NCBI RefSeq assembly: GCF_000959525.1
Contig: NZ_CP009830.1
Location: 434,001-498,000, forward strand
DNA length: 64,000 bases
Origin: Burkholderia multivorans ATCC BAA-247
Lineage (GTDB): Bacteria > Pseudomonadota > Gammaproteobacteria > Burkholderiales > Burkholderiaceae
Direction of reading: 5' to 3'
Each line of letters begins with the position of its first letter. Within the stretch, counting starts at the first letter, position 1. This document shows, one piece after another, positions 32,479 through 40,695 of the stretch. The notes under the pieces were generated by a model, which was not told the origin of the DNA, did not search any database, and worked only from the letters and a program-made list of their open reading frames with translations. Made by a program: the position numbers and the translations under genes.

Positions 32479-33135
32479 ATGCGCTATGAGATCGTCACTG
32501 CCGGCGAAAGCCGGTCCTTCCCTGCCGCGCACCCGTTCCTGGAGCAGGCGTGCGCCGGCGGCGACGCGCTGGTGTTCGTCGGCGCCGACGCAGGACGCGC
32601 CTATGCGGCGTCCACCGGCCTCGCGTCGCGCACCTTCGTCGCCATCGAGCTGGGTACCGAGTGTCTCGGCGTCCACACAGGCGAGCGTCGCGGGCTCGAA
32701 GGCAGCAATGTCGTCGGGTTCGCACGGTTTCGGCTCGGCGACGCGGAGCCGAGTGCGCTCGTCGAACTGGTCCGGCAACCCGGTACGTCGACGGCTGCAA
32801 TCGATGCCGCCAAGGCCGCGTTCGAGGCTTCCGGGCTGGTGGTTGCCGTCTGCAACGACTTTCCGGGGCGCATCGTCGATCGGCTGATTCGTCCGTACTT
32901 CAATGCGGCGTTGACGCGTCTCGACGAGAAACTGGCAAGCGCCGACGACCTGGACCAGACGCTCTGCCTCGGGCTCGGCTATCCCGAGGGGCCGATCTCG
33001 CTGCTCGAACGCACCGGTCTCGCCCACCACTTTTCGATTACGGACGCGCTCTACCGGGCGCTCGGGCAGGCACCCTACGCGCCCGCACGCCGCGCTCGCG
33101 TGGCTGCCGAACGGGCGAGCGGAGGTGCGCAATGA
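32479..33135 (+). CDS. Stand-alone 3-hydroxyacyl-CoA dehydrogenase C-terminal domain protein
   Basis: The C-terminal half of this 218-residue protein (about 110-205) matches the helical C-terminal domain of 3-hydroxyacyl-CoA dehydrogenases: VCNDFPGRIVDRLIRPYFNAAL and GLGYPEGPISLLERTGL. The N-terminal half is Rossmann-like in size but lacks the Gly-rich NAD motif and the His-Glu pair. It is therefore probably not an independent dehydrogenase. It may pair with the enzyme encoded two bases upstream as a regulatory or scaffolding half, or be a specialised paralogue. Its stop overlaps the next start by four bases. Confidence 0.8.
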   Translation: MRYEIVTAGESRSFPAAHPFLEQACAGGDALVFVGADAGRAYAASTGLASRTFVAIELGTECLGVHTGERRGLEGSNVVGFARFRLGDAEPSALVELVRQPGTSTAAIDAAKAAFEASGLVVAVCNDFPGRIVDRLIRPYFNAALTRLDEKLASADDLDQTLCLGLGYPEGPISLLERTGLAHHFSITDALYRALGQAPYAPARRARVAAERASGGAQ

Positions 33136-34244
33136 CGCAACCGCTCGCGGGACTCAAAGTGCTCGACTTCAGTACGCTGCTGCCGGGACCGCTGTGCTCG
33201 CTGCTGCTCGCCGAGGCCGGTGCGGAGGTGATCAAGTTCGAACGGCCGGAGCGCGGCGACGACATGCGCGCGTACGAACCGAAGATCGACGACGACAGCA
33301 CCAATTTCGTATTGCTGAACCGCGGCAAACGATCGATCGCCATCGATCTGAAAGCGCCCGACGCATTCGAGCGACTGGCGCCGATGATCGATGCGGCCGA
33401 CGTGCTTATCGAACAGTTCCGCCCCGGCGTGATGGAACGGCTCGGCCTCGGCTATACCGCGCTCGCCAAACGCAACCCTCGGCTCGTGTACTGCTCGATC
33501 ACGGGCTTCGGACAACATGGGCCGCGCGCACACGAGGCGGCTCACGACCTCAACTATGTCGCGGCAACCGGCATGCTGTCGCTGACGGCCGGCGTCGACG
33601 GCCGGCCGGGCTTGCCACCGGCGCTGATTGCGGATGTCGCAGGCGGCGCGTATCCGGCCATGATGAACATCCTGCTCGCGCTGCGGCAGCGCGACCAGAC
33701 CGGCCAGGGCTGCCATCTCGACGTAGCGATGGCCGACAACCTCTTCACGTTCCTGTACTGGGGCCTCGGCAGCGGCGCACGCGGCCGCTGGCCGCGACCC
33801 GCGTCGGAACTCGTGACGGGCGGATCGCCGCGCTACCAGATCTATCGCACGGCCGACGATGCCTTTCTCGCGGCCGCACCGATCGAGGACAAGTTCTGGA
33901 GCAACTTCGTCGCGCTCGTCGGGCTGGATGCGGAGGCGTTGGCCCGGCTGTCTCCCGCCGAGGCGACCGACGCGGTGGCCGATGCGATCGCGCAGCGTCC
34001 GCTCGCGGACTGGCTCGACCGTTTCGCCGGTCAGGACGTTTGCACGAGCCGCGTCGTGAGCCTCGAGGAGGCCTGCCGCGATCCGCATTTCGTTTCGCGC
34101 GGCGTATTCGATCGTACGGTGCGCACGGCAGCCGGCAGCACGCTGCCTGCTCTGCCGGTGCCGGTAGCCGCACCCTTCCGCGATCCATGCCGCGATCGGC
34201 CCTCGCCCGCCCTTGGGGCCGACAATGCGCTGTTGAACCGGTGA
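33132..34244 (+). CDS. Family III CoA-transferase homologue, alpha-methylacyl-CoA racemase-like
   Basis: This 370-residue protein has the family III fold ([27 protein letters not shown]). Its active-site region reads [12 protein letters not shown] and, 30 residues on, [10 protein letters not shown]138 and D168 match the His126/Asp156 pair of alpha-methylacyl-CoA racemase in identity and spacing, so racemisation at carbon 2 of an acyl-CoA is more likely than CoA transfer. An operon for a 2-substituted or cyclic acid with a stereocentre next to the thioester would need this. It starts inside the end of the previous gene. Confidence 0.8.
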   Translation: MTQPLAGLKVLDFSTLLPGPLCSLLLAEAGAEVIKFERPERGDDMRAYEPKIDDDSTNFVLLNRGKRSIAIDLKAPDAFERLAPMIDAADVLIEQFRPGVMERLGLGYTALAKRNPRLVYCSITGFGQHGPRAHEAAHDLNYVAATGMLSLTAGVDGRPGLPPALIADVAGGAYPAMMNILLALRQRDQTGQGCHLDVAMADNLFTFLYWGLGSGARGRWPRPASELVTGGSPRYQIYRTADDAFLAAAPIEDKFWSNFVALVGLDAEALARLSPAEATDAVADAIAQRPLADWLDRFAGQDVCTSRVVSLEEACRDPHFVSRGVFDRTVRTAAGSTLPALPVPVAAPFRDPCRDRPSPALGADNALLNR

Positions 34245-34254
34245 GGGTACGGAC

Positions 34255-35244
34255 ATGAAAGCAATCGTGGTCCACGCATTCACCGAACCGGAACAGCTGA
34301 CACTCGGCGAGTTGCCCGATCCGCACGTCGGTGACGACAGCGTCCTGATCGACGTGCGCGCCGCGGCCGTCAACTATCCGGACTTGCTCGTCGTACGCGG
34401 AACGTATCAGGTGCTGCCCGAGCGTCCGTTCGCACCGGGCAAGGACGCGGCCGGCATCGTGCGTGCCGTCGGGCGCAACGTCACGCACATCCGACCCGGC
34501 GATCGCGTGGTCGCGCAAATGGAGTACGGTGCATTCGCCGAGCGGGTCAGCGTCGACCAGCGATCGTGCTTCGTCCTCCCCGATTCGATGCCCTTCGACG
34601 ATGCCGCCGCCATGGGGCTCGTGTACCAGACTGCGTATTTCGCGCTGGTAGAACGTGGCGGATTTTGCGAAGGCGAGTCCGTGCTCGTCACGGGCGCGGG
34701 CGGCGGTGTGGGCTCCGCGGCGCTCCAGCTCGTCAAGAGTCTCGGCGGCCGGGCGCTGGCGGCCGTCCGCGGCGCCGAGCAGGCCCGTGTCGCGACCGAG
34801 ACGGGTGCCGACGCCATCATCGACCTGACCGCGCCGAACCTGCGCGATTCGCTGCGCGAGCAGGTGCGCGCGGCGACCGTCGATCGCGGTGTCGACGTGC
34901 TGCTGGACACGCTCGGTGGAGACGCGTTCGATGCCGCGTTGCGGGCGATCGCATGGTGCGGCCGGGCGGTCGTGGTCGGCTTCGCGTCCGGACGCATTCC
35001 CGAGGTCAAGGTCAACTATCTGCTCGTCAAGAACATTGCCGTCAGCGGCCTGCAATGGAGCGACTATCGGGATCGGCAACCCGAGAAGGTTCGCGCCGTC
35101 CAGCAGGCGATCTTCCGACTGTACGAGCAGGGCGCGGTCAAGCCGAGGATTGCCGCCAGGCTGCCGCTCGCTCGCGCCGGCGAGGCGCTGACAAAGCTGG
35201 CGTCCGGCCGATCGTCAGGCAAATACGTGGTGACGCTTGACTGA
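34255..35244 (+). CDS. Zinc-free NADPH:quinone/enoyl reductase (MDR family)
   Basis: This 329-residue medium-chain reductase has an N-terminal GroES-like domain ([14 protein letters not shown]) and the nucleotide-binding motif [14 protein letters not shown]. It lacks the zinc-ligand cysteines of alcohol dehydrogenases. Family members reduce quinones, enones or enoyl-CoA. It is the last gene of the sigma-54 operon, 10 bases after the racemase-like gene, and may remove an unsaturated side product. Specific role unknown. Confidence 0.88.
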   Translation: MKAIVVHAFTEPEQLTLGELPDPHVGDDSVLIDVRAAAVNYPDLLVVRGTYQVLPERPFAPGKDAAGIVRAVGRNVTHIRPGDRVVAQMEYGAFAERVSVDQRSCFVLPDSMPFDDAAAMGLVYQTAYFALVERGGFCEGESVLVTGAGGGVGSAALQLVKSLGGRALAAVRGAEQARVATETGADAIIDLTAPNLRDSLREQVRAATVDRGVDVLLDTLGGDAFDAALRAIAWCGRAVVVGFASGRIPEVKVNYLLVKNIAVSGLQWSDYRDRQPEKVRAVQQAIFRLYEQGAVKPRIAARLPLARAGEALTKLASGRSSGKYVVTLD

Positions 35245-35415
35245 CGATCCTGCAACGCCATACCTCGATCGCGACGCGACACACGTCCTCGCACTCGATC
35301 GCGCCGGGGCCGTATCCGTCGACCGCAACGAACGTTTCCCACGTCTTCCGCAGGATGAACATGCAGAACACAACATCACCGCTGCCCGTCGAGACGGTCG
35401 GCATCGTCGGCGAAC

Positions 35416-35541
35416 GGCGAACCGGTCGACACGCCCTATCCCGACTGCGTGCTCGTGATGCCGTCGCTGCGCCAGTTGCGGCCCGGCGTGACGGTCGTGC
35501 GCCTCGGGCGCCTCGTCGACGATACCGGCACGCGCGCCTGA
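35416..35541 (+). pseudogene. Short remnant of an unidentified gene
   Basis: A 41-codon open stretch, GEPVDTPYPDCVLVMPSLRQ followed by LRPGVTVVRLGRL, ends at 35541 and reads like the C-terminal strand of an intact enzyme. It has no start of its own, and the likely upstream part is in another frame (ETVGIVGE). It seems to be a decayed or frameshifted relic. I cannot name the family with confidence. The rest of 35245-35692 holds nothing I can support. Confidence 0.3.
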
Positions 35542-35692
35542 TCGCGCGCATCGCGCGGCCCGTATCGCCGCGCACACGTTTGCGGCGACCCAGCCCCGCG
35601 CGCCGGGCCTCCATTTCTTCGCGCCACTGCCGTTAACCCGGATTTTGATGCCGACCGTGCGCGTTGTGCGGGCCGGCACGACACGCGCGAGC

Positions 35693-37225
35693 ATGTCTGC
35701 CTCCACTTCAATCGAGAAAATCGCCGACTGGGCGGGGCGCCACACCTTGTTCGTCGGCGCGCTCGGCACGCTGATGTCGCTGGCCGCGCTCGCGATCAGC
35801 GCGCTCACGCTGTGGGCCGCGCGCAGCGAAGTCGTCGAGCATGCGCATGAAACGTCGCGCAACGTCGCCGCGGTGCTCGTCAGCGAGATCGCGCGGACCG
35901 TCGAAACGTCGAACGCCGCGCTCGTCGCGCTGGCGTCCGACCTCGGCAATCCGGCCGTGCGACGCATGGACGCCGGCTTGCGGCACGACCTGCTGTTCGA
36001 GCGCACGGCCGCGCAGTACGTGACGGGAATGGGCGTGACGGACCGGTACGGCCGGCTGATCGACGGATGCTGCAGTTCGTCGCATCGCTGGGATTTCAGC
36101 GATCGCGACTATTTCAACGTCCATCGCGAGGCGGACGGCGTCGGGCTTTACGTGTCGCAAGCGTATCGCGCACGCTCGCGCGGCGGCGCCGAATCGATTG
36201 CGCTGTCGCGGCGCATCGAGCGGCCGGACCATACGTTCGATGGCATTGCCGTCGTCGCGATCGACCTCGCGTACTTCGGCCAGTTGCTGTCGCGGCTGAA
36301 CGTCGGGCCGCACGGCGTCACGGCGATCCTGCGCGCGGACGGCACGATCCTCGCGAGAAACCCGCCGCTCAGCGAGCATCAGATGACGCGCCTGCGCCGC
36401 GCGAAGTCGTTCGAGCGCATGGTGAGCCGCGAGTCGGGGTTCTATGCCGCGCATTCGTCGATCGACGGCACGTTGCGTCTGTATACGTTCCAGCGCGTGC
36501 CCGGCACGCCACTGATCGCGGTCGTCGCGCCGGCCGAGCGCGACGTGCTGGCCGGCATCACGCGGCTGTCGTGGACGGTCGGCGTGTCGGCGTCGGTGAT
36601 CTGCGCGCTGTTCTGCGCGGTGGTCTGGCTGCTTGCGTTCGCGTTGCGCGACAATCTGCGCAAGCAGCAGCGGCTGACCGACCTCGCGTGCACCGATCCG
36701 CTGACGGGCCTGCACAACCGCCGCGCGCTCGATGCGATGCTCGTCGACGCGTGCGCGCGGCTGCAGCGCGGCGACGGCGGCAGCCTGTCGGTGCTGTTCA
36801 TCGATGCCGATCGCTTCAAGCAGTACAACGACCGCTACGGGCATGCGCACGGCGACACGGCGCTGCGCTTTCTCGCCGCCTGCATTCGCGCGCATGTATG
36901 CCGGCGCGGCGACGTCGCCGCGCGATACGGCGGCGAGGAATTCGTCGCGGTGCTGCCCGATACCGACGCGCGCGGCGCGATGCAGATCGCGGACGCGATC
37001 CGCCGCGACGTCGAACGCAACCGGCTCGACGGATTTGCGGATCCGGTGCCCGCGTTCACGGTCAGCATCGGCTGCGCGACGGCCGACCGCGCGCGTGCGG
37101 CATCGGCCGATGCATTGGCGCGTCGCGCCGACCGTGCGCTGTATACGGCGAAGCACCGCGGCCGCAATCGCGTGTGCCACGCCGACGTCGAAACCGCCGC
37201 GCCAGCCGAACCGGCGATCGTCTAG
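35693..37225 (+). CDS. Membrane diguanylate cyclase (GGEEF)
   Basis: This 510-residue protein has two membrane helices (about 18-43 and 293-318) around a periplasmic Cache-like sensor region, then a GGDEF domain with the active-site GGEEF (413-417). An inhibitory-site RxxD (RRGD) lies five residues before it, so product feedback is likely. It makes cyclic di-GMP, which favours biofilm and adhesion. The start at 35693 (MSASTSIEK) is chosen because it gives a short cytoplasmic lead; starts at 35645 and 35648 are possible. It stands alone, so its output target is not apparent; pilus and surface genes lie elsewhere in the window. Confidence 0.92.
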   Translation: MSASTSIEKIADWAGRHTLFVGALGTLMSLAALAISALTLWAARSEVVEHAHETSRNVAAVLVSEIARTVETSNAALVALASDLGNPAVRRMDAGLRHDLLFERTAAQYVTGMGVTDRYGRLIDGCCSSSHRWDFSDRDYFNVHREADGVGLYVSQAYRARSRGGAESIALSRRIERPDHTFDGIAVVAIDLAYFGQLLSRLNVGPHGVTAILRADGTILARNPPLSEHQMTRLRRAKSFERMVSRESGFYAAHSSIDGTLRLYTFQRVPGTPLIAVVAPAERDVLAGITRLSWTVGVSASVICALFCAVVWLLAFALRDNLRKQQRLTDLACTDPLTGLHNRRALDAMLVDACARLQRGDGGSLSVLFIDADRFKQYNDRYGHAHGDTALRFLAACIRAHVCRRGDVAARYGGEEFVAVLPDTDARGAMQIADAIRRDVERNRLDGFADPVPAFTVSIGCATADRARAASADALARRADRALYTAKHRGRNRVCHADVETAAPAEPAIV

Positions 37226-37311
37226 CGCCCGCACAGCGCACCCTCGCACGCCGCACGGCGACTGCGCCGCGTCGCGCGATGCACCGCACGGCGGCACGAC
37301 GCGCAACAAAT

Positions 37312-37329
37312 CCGTAACGGCCACGTCAC
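37312..37329 (+). promoter_or_regulatory. Possible PHO box upstream of the phosphatase
   Basis: CCGTAAC-GGCC-ACGTCAC has two seven-base half sites with an 11-base period, close to the PHO box pattern CTGTCAT-N4-CTGTCAT. It lies 50 bases before the start of a phosphatase gene. PhoB control is an inference. Confidence 0.4.
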
Positions 37330-37378
37330 GATCGATCCCGACAATTCGCCATCTTCGGCTTTCAGGATGGAGTGCTGC

Positions 37379-39337
37379 ATGTTCGCGTCATCGAATCGTT
37401 TCGCGCTGCACGTGGCCGCGCTGTCGAGTGCGATCGTTCTTGCCGCGTGCGGCGGCGGCGACGATGTCGTCGCCACCGACACGCCGCAGGCGGCCGTACC
37501 GGCGCCGCCGCCCGATCCCGGCTTCGTCGACAGCGCGCCGGTGCCGAGCGTGCCCGCGTTCGTCGACACCATCGCGACCAACCAGCGCGGCGACGCGCGC
37601 TACGCGACGCTGTCGACGAACGCGGCCGTGCGCGTGCTGAGCCGCTTCCTCGACCTGTGGCAGCCGTCGACGATGCTCGTCGACGCGGGCGTCAGCGCGC
37701 CGGCCGACGGCGCGTTTCCCGCGATCTCGCCGTCAACGTGCTCCGGGCTGCCCGACAGCGGCACGCCGTGCGGGACGATCCTGAACGCGGCGGTGCTGTC
37801 CGCGAACGTGCAATACGTGATCGATGCGACGACCGCGCGCACGCCGCAGCAGGCCGACGCCGCGTACTTCGACGACCGGCGCGGCAAAGGGTACAGCGTG
37901 ACCGACGGGATGGGACCGCTGACCGCCGCGTGGCACACCGCGGCACAGCAGACGACGAGCATCACGAGCGTGCCGGCCGACGCGACGACCGTGCTGTACA
38001 ACGACACCGGCAACAACGTCGGCGTCGGCGGCACCGCGAACGCCGGTTTCGGCAAAGTGGTCGATCTGCTGAACGAAATGGGCAGCAACGCGTCGACGGA
38101 GCCGGCGAAGCGCTTCTACAAATACGCACGGCCGTACCGCTGGAGCTCGAGCGTCGTCGTCGCGCCGACGCTCGTGCCGGCGAAAAGCACGACGCCCGCG
38201 ACCGACGGCGGTTTCGTCAGCGGCCACACGGCCGAAGCGGTGCGCGATGCGGTGACGATGGCGTGGCTCGTGCCGGAGCGCTTCCAGGAAATGGTCGGCC
38301 GCGGGCTGGAACTCGGCGAGAACCGGATCCTCGCCGGCATGCACTCGCCGCTCGACGTGATCGGCGGACGCATGCTCGCGCTCGCGGTCAGCGCGGCGAA
38401 CCTCACCGTGTACGCGAACGATGCGCAGGCCGCGTACGCGCAGGCGCACCAGACGCTGCAGCAGCTCACCGGCACGACCGACGCGACCTTCGCCGCGTTC
38501 GCGCATTCGGGCACCGCGGCCACCGACCGGTTCGCCGACTATGCGACGAACAAGGCCGCATTCCTGCGCCGGATGACGTTCGGCTTCGCGCCGATCGAGC
38601 CGACCGATGCACCGCCCGTCGTGCCGAAGGGCGCGGAGATCCTGCTGCTGACGCGCTTCCCGTATCTGAGCGCGGACCAGCGCCGCGTCGTGCTGAAGAC
38701 CACCGAAATGCCGTCCGGCTATCCGGTGATGGACGATGCGGAAGGCTGGGGCCGGCTGAACCTGTTCGCCGCCGCCGACGGGTACGGCGCGTTCAACGGC
38801 AACGTGACCGTGTCGATGGACGGATCGAAAGGCGGGCTGAACGCGGCCGACGTGTGGCGCAACGACATCGCAGGCGCCGGCAAGCTGACGCTGCAAGGCA
38901 GCGGCACGCTCACGCTTGCGGGCAACAACCGCTATGCCGGCGGCACGCAGGTCGCCGGCGGCACGCTCACGGCCGCATCGGCGTCCGCGTTCGGCAGCGG
39001 CGACGTGTACGTCGGCACGGGCGGCAGCGTGCGGATCGCGGCGGCCGCGCCGGTGACGATCGCGACGCGCTATACGCAGCTCGACGGCGCGACGCTGGAA
39101 CTCGACATTGACGGCAACGGCGGCGGGCGTCTGCGCGTCGGCGGCCCGTTGACGATCGCGGGCGGCACGCTGCGCGTGAAATTCGTGAACGGCTATGCGC
39201 CGAAGGCCGGCGATACGATCGCGCTGGTCGACGGCGCGGCGGCGGCAGCGAAATTCTCGACGGTGATCGTCGACGGGTTCCACGCAACGCCGGTGTACAC
39301 GGCAACGGGCGTGTCGGTCGTGCTGTCCGCCGCGTGA
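37379..39337 (+). CDS. PAP2-family acid phosphatase lipoprotein with autotransporter-type repeat
   Basis: This 652-residue protein has a lipobox VLAAC, then a Pro-rich spacer. The middle has the three PAP2 phosphatase motifs: K248 with ARP, GFVSGHTAEA (H283) and RILAGMHSPLDV (H322, D326). After about residue 480 it has an autotransporter-associated beta-strand repeat (GAGKLTLQGSGTLTLAGNN, then YAGGTQVAGGTL) and more beta-rich sequence. The normal C-terminal beta-barrel is missing, so it is not a classical autotransporter; the repeat may be a surface-exposed solenoid. It would release phosphate from organic esters outside the inner membrane. GGAG precedes the ATG at 37379; 37367 is an alternative. 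Confidence 0.88.
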   Translation: MFASSNRFALHVAALSSAIVLAACGGGDDVVATDTPQAAVPAPPPDPGFVDSAPVPSVPAFVDTIATNQRGDARYATLSTNAAVRVLSRFLDLWQPSTMLVDAGVSAPADGAFPAISPSTCSGLPDSGTPCGTILNAAVLSANVQYVIDATTARTPQQADAAYFDDRRGKGYSVTDGMGPLTAAWHTAAQQTTSITSVPADATTVLYNDTGNNVGVGGTANAGFGKVVDLLNEMGSNASTEPAKRFYKYARPYRWSSSVVVAPTLVPAKSTTPATDGGFVSGHTAEAVRDAVTMAWLVPERFQEMVGRGLELGENRILAGMHSPLDVIGGRMLALAVSAANLTVYANDAQAAYAQAHQTLQQLTGTTDATFAAFAHSGTAATDRFADYATNKAAFLRRMTFGFAPIEPTDAPPVVPKGAEILLLTRFPYLSADQRRVVLKTTEMPSGYPVMDDAEGWGRLNLFAAADGYGAFNGNVTVSMDGSKGGLNAADVWRNDIAGAGKLTLQGSGTLTLAGNNRYAGGTQVAGGTLTAASASAFGSGDVYVGTGGSVRIAAAAPVTIATRYTQLDGATLELDIDGNGGGRLRVGGPLTIAGGTLRVKFVNGYAPKAGDTIALVDGAAAAAKFSTVIVDGFHATPVYTATGVSVVLSAA

Positions 39338-39400
39338 GCGGCGTTCGATGGACCGCGCGGCGTAACGCGCGCGGTCGGTCGTACGACACGCATCACCGGC

Positions 39401-39715
39401 TCAGTGATGCTCGTACGGACGCTGCGTGTCGACCGACGCGACCGATGTGACCAACGCGACGTGCGCGTTCGCGCCGGCGTTCGGCTGTGCGGCCGCCGCT
39501 TGCGATTGCTGCGCGGCGACCTTCGCCTCGGCGGCCTGGATGTCGTCCGGATAGGACGGATCGGTGCCGACCGGCCGGTAGCCGGCCTGCTCGACGCGCA
39601 CCAGATCGGCGCGCACGTCGGCCCGCGTGACGGGGCCGTTGGCGGTTTGCGCGAATGCGACGAGCGGCGCGCTCAATGCACAGGAAAGCACGACTGCACG
39701 GATCCAGCTGTTCAT
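39401..39715 (-). CDS. DUF4148 secreted small protein (copy 1)
   Basis: This 104-residue protein has a signal peptide (cut after AFAQ) and a DUF4148 core: VTRADVRADLVRVEQAGYRP, then PSYPDDIQAAEAKVA. Function is unknown; such proteins are common and multi-copy in Burkholderia. The start at 39715 has AAGGTG upstream. A box, GATAAC-N6-GTAATG, lies 124 bases upstream of the start, exactly the same distance as a like box before the second copy at 60585-60866. Confidence 0.88.
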   Translation of the reverse strand: MNSWIRAVVLSCALSAPLVAFAQTANGPVTRADVRADLVRVEQAGYRPVGTDPSYPDDIQAAEAKVAAQQSQAAAAQPNAGANAHVALVTSVASVDTQRPYEHH

Positions 39716-39839
39716 GATGTTCACCTTTGAAAATGACGTGTTCGCGTCCGCTGACGAAGCCGGACTTCCGCTCCCCATCGATGCGATGAAGAGTCCGGTT
39801 CATTCTGCGATTCACGCGCTTTCCGGAAGGTGAGCCTTT

Positions 39840-39857
39840 CATTACGGTGGTGTTATC
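39840..39857 (-). promoter_or_regulatory. Candidate response-regulator box (GATAAC-N6-GTAATG)
   Basis: Read on the minus strand. One of four sites of the type GATRAC-N6-GTNATC in the window. It lies 124 bases from the DUF4148 start codon. Confidence 0.5.
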
Positions 39858-39901
39858 CGCGCGCCGCCGCGTCGCCGTCGTGCGTTCATGCGTTCATGCG
39901 C

Positions 39902-40369
39902 TCATGCGCCCGGGTCGATCGTGCGCACCTGCGGAATCATCGCGGCCTGGCCGCGCACGATGCCGCCCGCGTCGACGAGTTGCCACACGGTCGCGCGCTC
40001 GATCCAGAAACGCTTGCCGGACTTCGTCACGCGCACGCCGCGGTAGTCGGACACGAAGCCGTCGCGCGCGACCTTCTCGAGGAACGACTGCCGCTCGCGC
40101 CGCTCCATCGGTTCCGCCGACAGCCGCGACGGCAACGCGGTCAGTTCGTCCCAGCCATATTCGAAGATCGCCTGCGCGCGCTTGTTGCCGTACACGAACA
40201 CCGGATCGGCCGAGGTGTCGTGCGCGAGGATACCGAACGGCGCGGCGTCGTACAGCCATGCGGCGCCGTCCGCCGCGTTCAGGCCGTCAGGCACGAGCGG
40301 CCGGTTCAGAAGCCGGCAATACGAGTCGGCGAGAAGAAGGAAGAAGTCTGCATCGGTGCGCAACGACAT
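39902..40369 (-). CDS. MEKHLA-domain protein (PAS-like)
   Basis: This 155-residue soluble protein has the MEKHLA/PAS-like pattern: APFGILAHD, DPVFVYGNKRAQAIFEYGWDEL, LSAEPMERRERQ and a final WQLVDAGG. Related domains sense redox or small ligands; it has no output domain. It lies between the DUF4148 gene and the divergent RND operon. Gene identity is firm, role is not known. Confidence 0.85.
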   Translation of the reverse strand: MSLRTDADFFLLLADSYCRLLNRPLVPDGLNAADGAAWLYDAAPFGILAHDTSADPVFVYGNKRAQAIFEYGWDELTALPSRLSAEPMERRERQSFLEKVARDGFVSDYRGVRVTKSGKRFWIERATVWQLVDAGGIVRGQAAMIPQVRTIDPGA

Positions 40370-40586
40370 CGGTCAAGCTCCTGGCAATCGTCGGCACAGG
40401 CGGATGGTCGGGGTTCGACATTATGGACGAAGCGATGCGCGGCTGTCGGCACCGGCGCGAGGGCGGCGCCGTGTTGCCGTGCGGGTGCTCCGCATTGCCC
40501 GGGCGACGAAACGCGTTCGGCCATCGCGTACGCGCGCAGCACCGATCGGCAAACGCCAAATTCGAGATCCTCGGCCCGGGTGCACA

Positions 40587-40604
40587 GATAACGGCTTCGT
40601 AATC
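40587..40604 (+). promoter_or_regulatory. Candidate response-regulator box ahead of the RND operon
   Basis: GATAAC-ggcttc-GTAATC, 91 bases before the permease ATG. It resembles CusR/CopR-type boxes. The rest of 40370-40695 has no gene and no clear -10. Confidence 0.55.
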
Positions 40605-40695
40605 TTCGGGTCAGCGACGGGTCAACGCCGCGACGGCAGACTGCACGCTTGTCGCAACGAATGCGAATCCGAGCCCTGCATCGAGGAGCAACATC

